Source: Chlamydiota bacterium (GTDB lineage: Bacteria; Chlamydiota; Chlamydiia; Chlamydiales; Waddliaceae). From it: a stretch of DNA of 9,241 nucleotides. Of the stretch, positions 6,241-9,241 are shown one piece after another. Numbering within the stretch: position 1 is the stretch's first letter; each line of letters begins with the position of its first letter. Location: positions 1 to 9,241 of the forward strand of contig JAAKFP010000068.1 in the NCBI GenBank assembly GCA_011065005.1, read 5' to 3'. Under the pieces are notes generated by a model that was given only the letters and a program-made list of their open reading frames with translations, was not told where the DNA came from and did no database searches. Made by a program: the position numbers and the translations under genes.

Positions 6241-8985
6241 ATGACTAGTGAAAGCTCTGTTCCCAGCATAAGACCTGATAGTTATAGACCTGTAGCTTCT
6301 GAGCCTGAAAAAGGGACAAAGTGCCCCTTGTTCAAGCTCTTAAACAAAATCTGGAGCGCCGTAAAGTGGATATTCCATAAAATTGCGGGTCTCTTCTCTC
6401 CCTCACCCTTAAAAAATCTGTCAGAGAGAGACATAGAAATCATTCAGAATGCCGAGCGGATGACAGCCCACAGAAGGCCGGGAGAATTGCCGAAAGAACA
6501 ACGTCGAAGGAACGTAATAACGGCGGAGGCACTTCTGGACCCTACCACAAAACTAGAAAGTAAAGATGCAGATCGCAGTTCAGGCATTCACATTGATCTT
6601 ATCGAACACAAACCGAAGGAAGGCTTGAAAGAAAAAGAACCCCCTCCTGAAATAAAAAATCCTGTAATGCGTGAATTTTACCAAACGGGTCAAGAGTTTG
6701 TGGACCTCTTGATTGACACTGTCTTTGATAAAAAAGTAAAACCAAAGCTTTCTGGATACAAAGAAGGTTTAGATTCAGCATCTAACGGGATCAAATTCGG
6801 TGCCGACTTCGTGATTCAAGTTGGTGATAGGGCAGCGAAACCTTTCTTCGAAATGTTAAAAAAATACAAAGTAGAAGAAGCTCTGGAACCTGTAGGAAAA
6901 CACCTCTTAAGTTGGCTGATTCAAGATGTGAACAAAGACACCTTCGAAATAAATCTCCAAAAGAAAATGAAAAGAGAATTTGAGAAAAACGAAACGTCCG
7001 AGTCTTTTACAGACCCTTGTGTAAGCTGGCTCTGGGAATCAAAAGGTGATAAGCCCTTAGCAACGTCCTATCAAGAGGCTGGAGTCGAGATCTCAGAAAA
7101 TGAAAGTCTCATCGAAAAGACATATGAAACCGCGCTTTTGATCTTAGTAGAACATCAAATTGATCAATACATCGCTATTCTTCACAAAAAACTGGATGAT
7201 AGATTCCCGGAACTTATCCATGAAATGATGAAAACAAATGCTCAAAAGATTTCGGATATCGTATTGAGACGAATGATCGATCTTTTGGAAAATGTCGAAT
7301 ACACAGATCTGTCTAGCGAAGTAATAGGGTTAGCATGTGACCAGACAAACGCTGTGGTAGCTTTCGAAGGTGCCAAGAAAAATCGGATAAAAGAAGAAGA
7401 AGAAACACTTGAAAGAGCGAAAAAAGCAAAAAAGATGACGCCAAAACCGGGAGAAGAGGATACAAAGGAAAAACTGGTAACATACCTTGGACAGGTTGAT
7501 ACTTACGGTGAAGAGTCCTGGAAGAAAAGGATTGCTGTACAGGATGGACTGCAAACTTACAGTGAAAACCCTATTTGTCATCCGGAAATCAGAAAACTCA
7601 TCCAAAACCCTCATACTACAAAAACGGAGAGAGAAGAACTTGAAAAGAAGGTGTATCAGGATTTCGCCGATAAAGTTCTCCCAGCCCTTTTTCCGAAGCA
7701 AAAAGTACAACTTCCAGATGGCACGGTTGAAGAGGTAGATGGGCTTATTTTTCTATTAAATCAGATCGAGATTCCTGAAGAGTTTCAAGAACTTCTCAAA
7801 AAAGCTGAAGATCTCGGCAAGAAAATCGTCTCAGAAAATACGCAAGGTGTCCTCAGAAGTCTGTCCGAATCACTTTGGGATATCGCATATGAACGTATAG
7901 AAAAACTTATCATCGAAAACATCGTGAAACAAGAAATCAATAAAGCGATGGTTTTTGGAATAAAAGAATTGTATGAAAAAGTGATCACGCCAAAACTGTT
8001 CACCGAAATTATGGGGCAGAACGCTCTTCCTGCTATACAAAGGGCACTTATCAAGGGGATGACCAAAGAGGTGATGTTTAAGAATCGTAAAGAATACTAT
8101 TCCGACTTTGAAGATATTACATACACCGAGGATTTAGCAAAAAGAGAAGAATCTATTACCAGCCTATGTAAGAAATTATACGGTTCTGCAAAAGGTGCCT
8201 GCAAGGAATCAAGGAAAGCTTTTGAGGAACTATCGTTTAAAGAATATCAAAAGATTGTTCTTCCTCTAGTGGAAGAGATCGAAAGTGGAATAGTTGCTTA
8301 CAAAGAAAGCAAAGGCAGTGAAGGGGCAAAAGACAGGAATCAAATCGTAAGAGAAGCCCTCGAAGGATATTTCAAAACTATCGACCATGGTAAAGACTCC
8401 AGATTAGGGGAGATCGCCGTAAATGCTGCTTTTAAGATTGGTGAGCTAAGTAGTACAGCTGAAAAGCTTGAATTTTGGATCAAAAATCTCATTAGCGACA
8501 AGTTCACCGATGTAGTACATCCTTTCGTAAAATCACCGGATGAGTTGTTGAAAGTTTCTACGGAAGCAATTCGAGAAAACTATCTTGACGAAGAGAAAAT
8601 GAAAAAACTCCTCTTTGAGAAATCTAAAGAGGTTTCTATCGATGAAGCCAACGGTACTCTCAAGAAGGAGATCACAAAGACAGCAGAATTTGCTTACGAT
8701 ATGATCTTCCAGAGCATTGAGAGTAGTGGATGGAGCTTTCTCATAAAGCCTGCAGCAAAAATCGCTATTGGCTCTAATGCTTCAAAGTTAGATGAGACGA
8801 TCGGAAAGGTTTTTCACAGCCTGTTCGGCAATAAGGTTATGACACAAAACCTCTTGGTTCGTGCTCAAGACCTTGTCATGGATGCCTTAATGGCCTCATC
8901 TAAGAAGATTGGTAAAAGTGAAGCGATGAAACCTGTAAAGGTCAAACGCCTTCCCACACTTGTTCCTGAATGCTTAGTAACTTGA
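6241..8985 (+). CDS. large helical protein of unknown family, paralog B
   Basis: This encodes 914 residues from the ATG at 6241, chosen over an upstream in-frame TTG (6145) because AGAGGA precedes it and its N-terminus matches paralog A's design: Ser/Pro-rich residues 1-26, a Trp-rich amphipathic helix at 30-52 (LFKLLNKIWSAVKWIFHKIA), then an Arg-rich linker (EQRRR at 86-90). The remainder is mostly Lys/Glu-rich helix, with a strong coiled-coil candidate at 376-400 (KEEEETLERAKKAKK). The block shared with paralog A has CHP (446-448), FPKQ (484-487), LPDG (491-494) and VDG (499-501). The C-terminal parts also line up (VFHSLFGNKVMTQNLL against LFDNLFSRPEINKSLL). No signal peptide, transmembrane segment or enzyme motif is seen. 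I do not recognise the family. It is probably a diverged tandem duplicate; secretion or membrane association is inferred only from the N-terminal design. Confidence 0.9.
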   Translation: MTSESSVPSIRPDSYRPVASEPEKGTKCPLFKLLNKIWSAVKWIFHKIAGLFSPSPLKNLSERDIEIIQNAERMTAHRRPGELPKEQRRRNVITAEALLDPTTKLESKDADRSSGIHIDLIEHKPKEGLKEKEPPPEIKNPVMREFYQTGQEFVDLLIDTVFDKKVKPKLSGYKEGLDSASNGIKFGADFVIQVGDRAAKPFFEMLKKYKVEEALEPVGKHLLSWLIQDVNKDTFEINLQKKMKREFEKNETSESFTDPCVSWLWESKGDKPLATSYQEAGVEISENESLIEKTYETALLILVEHQIDQYIAILHKKLDDRFPELIHEMMKTNAQKISDIVLRRMIDLLENVEYTDLSSEVIGLACDQTNAVVAFEGAKKNRIKEEEETLERAKKAKKMTPKPGEEDTKEKLVTYLGQVDTYGEESWKKRIAVQDGLQTYSENPICHPEIRKLIQNPHTTKTEREELEKKVYQDFADKVLPALFPKQKVQLPDGTVEEVDGLIFLLNQIEIPEEFQELLKKAEDLGKKIVSENTQGVLRSLSESLWDIAYERIEKLIIENIVKQEINKAMVFGIKELYEKVITPKLFTEIMGQNALPAIQRALIKGMTKEVMFKNRKEYYSDFEDITYTEDLAKREESITSLCKKLYGSAKGACKESRKAFEELSFKEYQKIVLPLVEEIESGIVAYKESKGSEGAKDRNQIVREALEGYFKTIDHGKDSRLGEIAVNAAFKIGELSSTAEKLEFWIKNLISDKFTDVVHPFVKSPDELLKVSTEAIRENYLDEEKMKKLLFEKSKEVSIDEANGTLKKEITKTAEFAYDMIFQSIESSGWSFLIKPAAKIAIGSNASKLDETIGKVFHSLFGNKVMTQNLLVRAQDLVMDALMASSKKIGKSEAMKPVKVKRLPTLVPECLVT

Positions 8986-9053
8986 CGACTGCGCGTGTCG
9001 TTGTTGCATTAATCACCACCGAGCCCACTGACTCGACTTTCGACATTTGGATT

Positions 9054-9219
9054 CAGCCTGAAGGGCTGGTATTGCAACAGCCCAGGGCAACGCCCTGGGA
9101 AAAGTCGATAAGAAACATAGCAGCCTGTAGAGGCTGTGAAAAAACTAGGGATCAGTCGATTTTTGAAAGATTTTTTCGTCAGATCGAAAAATTGAAAATC
9201 AGTTATACTCCTAAGAGTA
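9054..9219. repeat. array of short hairpins downstream of paralog B
   Basis: Five compact dyads lie in 166 bp. They are CAGCCT-GAA-GGGCTG (9054-9068, one wobble), CCCAGGGC-AAC-GCCCTGGG (9081-9099, perfect 8-bp stem), CAGCCT-GTAG-AGGCTG (9121-9136, perfect), TTTTTCG-TCAGAT-CGAAAAA (9172-9191) and TACTC-CTAA-GAGTA (9206-9219). The first and third share the CAGCCT arm. No long T run follows the GC-rich stems, so they are not standard intrinsic terminators, although they may end or protect the upstream transcript. An open frame (8970-9224) crosses them but seems to be a by-product. From memory, similar GC-rich hairpin clusters recur between genes in PVC-group genomes; this could not be checked here. 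Confidence 0.6.
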
Positions 9220-9241
9220 GGTGATTTGAGATTTTCTCGAT

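Noticed and set aside
7330..7710. Long minus-strand open frame opposite paralog B
   Set aside because: Its Phe/Leu/Ser-rich translation is what the complement of Lys/Glu codons gives. The plus-strand gene explains the open frame.
9081..9099. CCCAGGGC/GCCCTGGG stem as a Rho-independent terminator
   Set aside because: It is followed by AAAAGTCG on the plus strand, and no T run follows it on the minus strand, so the required U tract is missing.
8970..9224. 84-codon open frame overlapping the end of paralog B and crossing the hairpin array
   Set aside because: It has no ribosome site before the ATG, overlaps the large gene's end, and its middle (IQPEGLVLQQPRATPWEK) is simply the translation of the hairpins. 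It looks like a by-product of the repeat.

Overview
The window looks like a bacterial chromosome segment of low to medium GC, most plausibly from a chlamydia-like (Parachlamydiales-type) or related PVC-group bacterium. The basis is indirect: a YbhB/YbcL-type PEBP protein of the kind chlamydiae carry, two very large lysine/glutamate-rich helical proteins of no recognised family, and GC-rich hairpin arrays between genes. No marker gene settles the taxonomy, so it remains an inference.

Layout. At the left edge, positions 3-164 (+) may be the tail of a protein that runs in from outside; it converges on, and overlaps, the end of a two-gene minus-strand unit. That unit holds a 126-aa helical protein of unknown function (1059-679) followed by a PEBP/Raf-kinase-inhibitor-like protein (start best placed at 607, end at 152). 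The 605-bp gap 1060-1664 separates this unit from rightward genes. It holds two large palindromes: about 105 bp (1168-1272), and 166 bp (1378-1543) with perfect 31-bp outer arms and an almost continuous stem to a 4-nt loop. Small dyads before the next gene may be regulatory.

Rightward genes: a 509-aa histidine/aromatic amino-acid ammonia-lyase (1665-3194) with an intact Ala-Ser-Gly MIO motif but an altered substrate-side motif and no other hut genes beside it; then two tandem, distantly paralogous proteins of 907 aa (3371-6094) and 914 aa (6241-8985). Both start with a short Pro/Ser-rich segment, a Trp-rich amphipathic helix and an Arg-rich linker, followed by about 800 residues of predicted helix, and share a central CHP...PKQ...LPDG...DG block. 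The second has its own candidate -10 box. The last 256 bp hold no convincing gene but several compact hairpins.

The genes do not form an obvious common pathway. The most interesting parts are the tandem large paralogs (candidate secreted or membrane-associated proteins, by inference only) and the two big palindromes, which look like non-autonomous mobile or structured-RNA elements and share a GCGA-AGC-GACCGA core.
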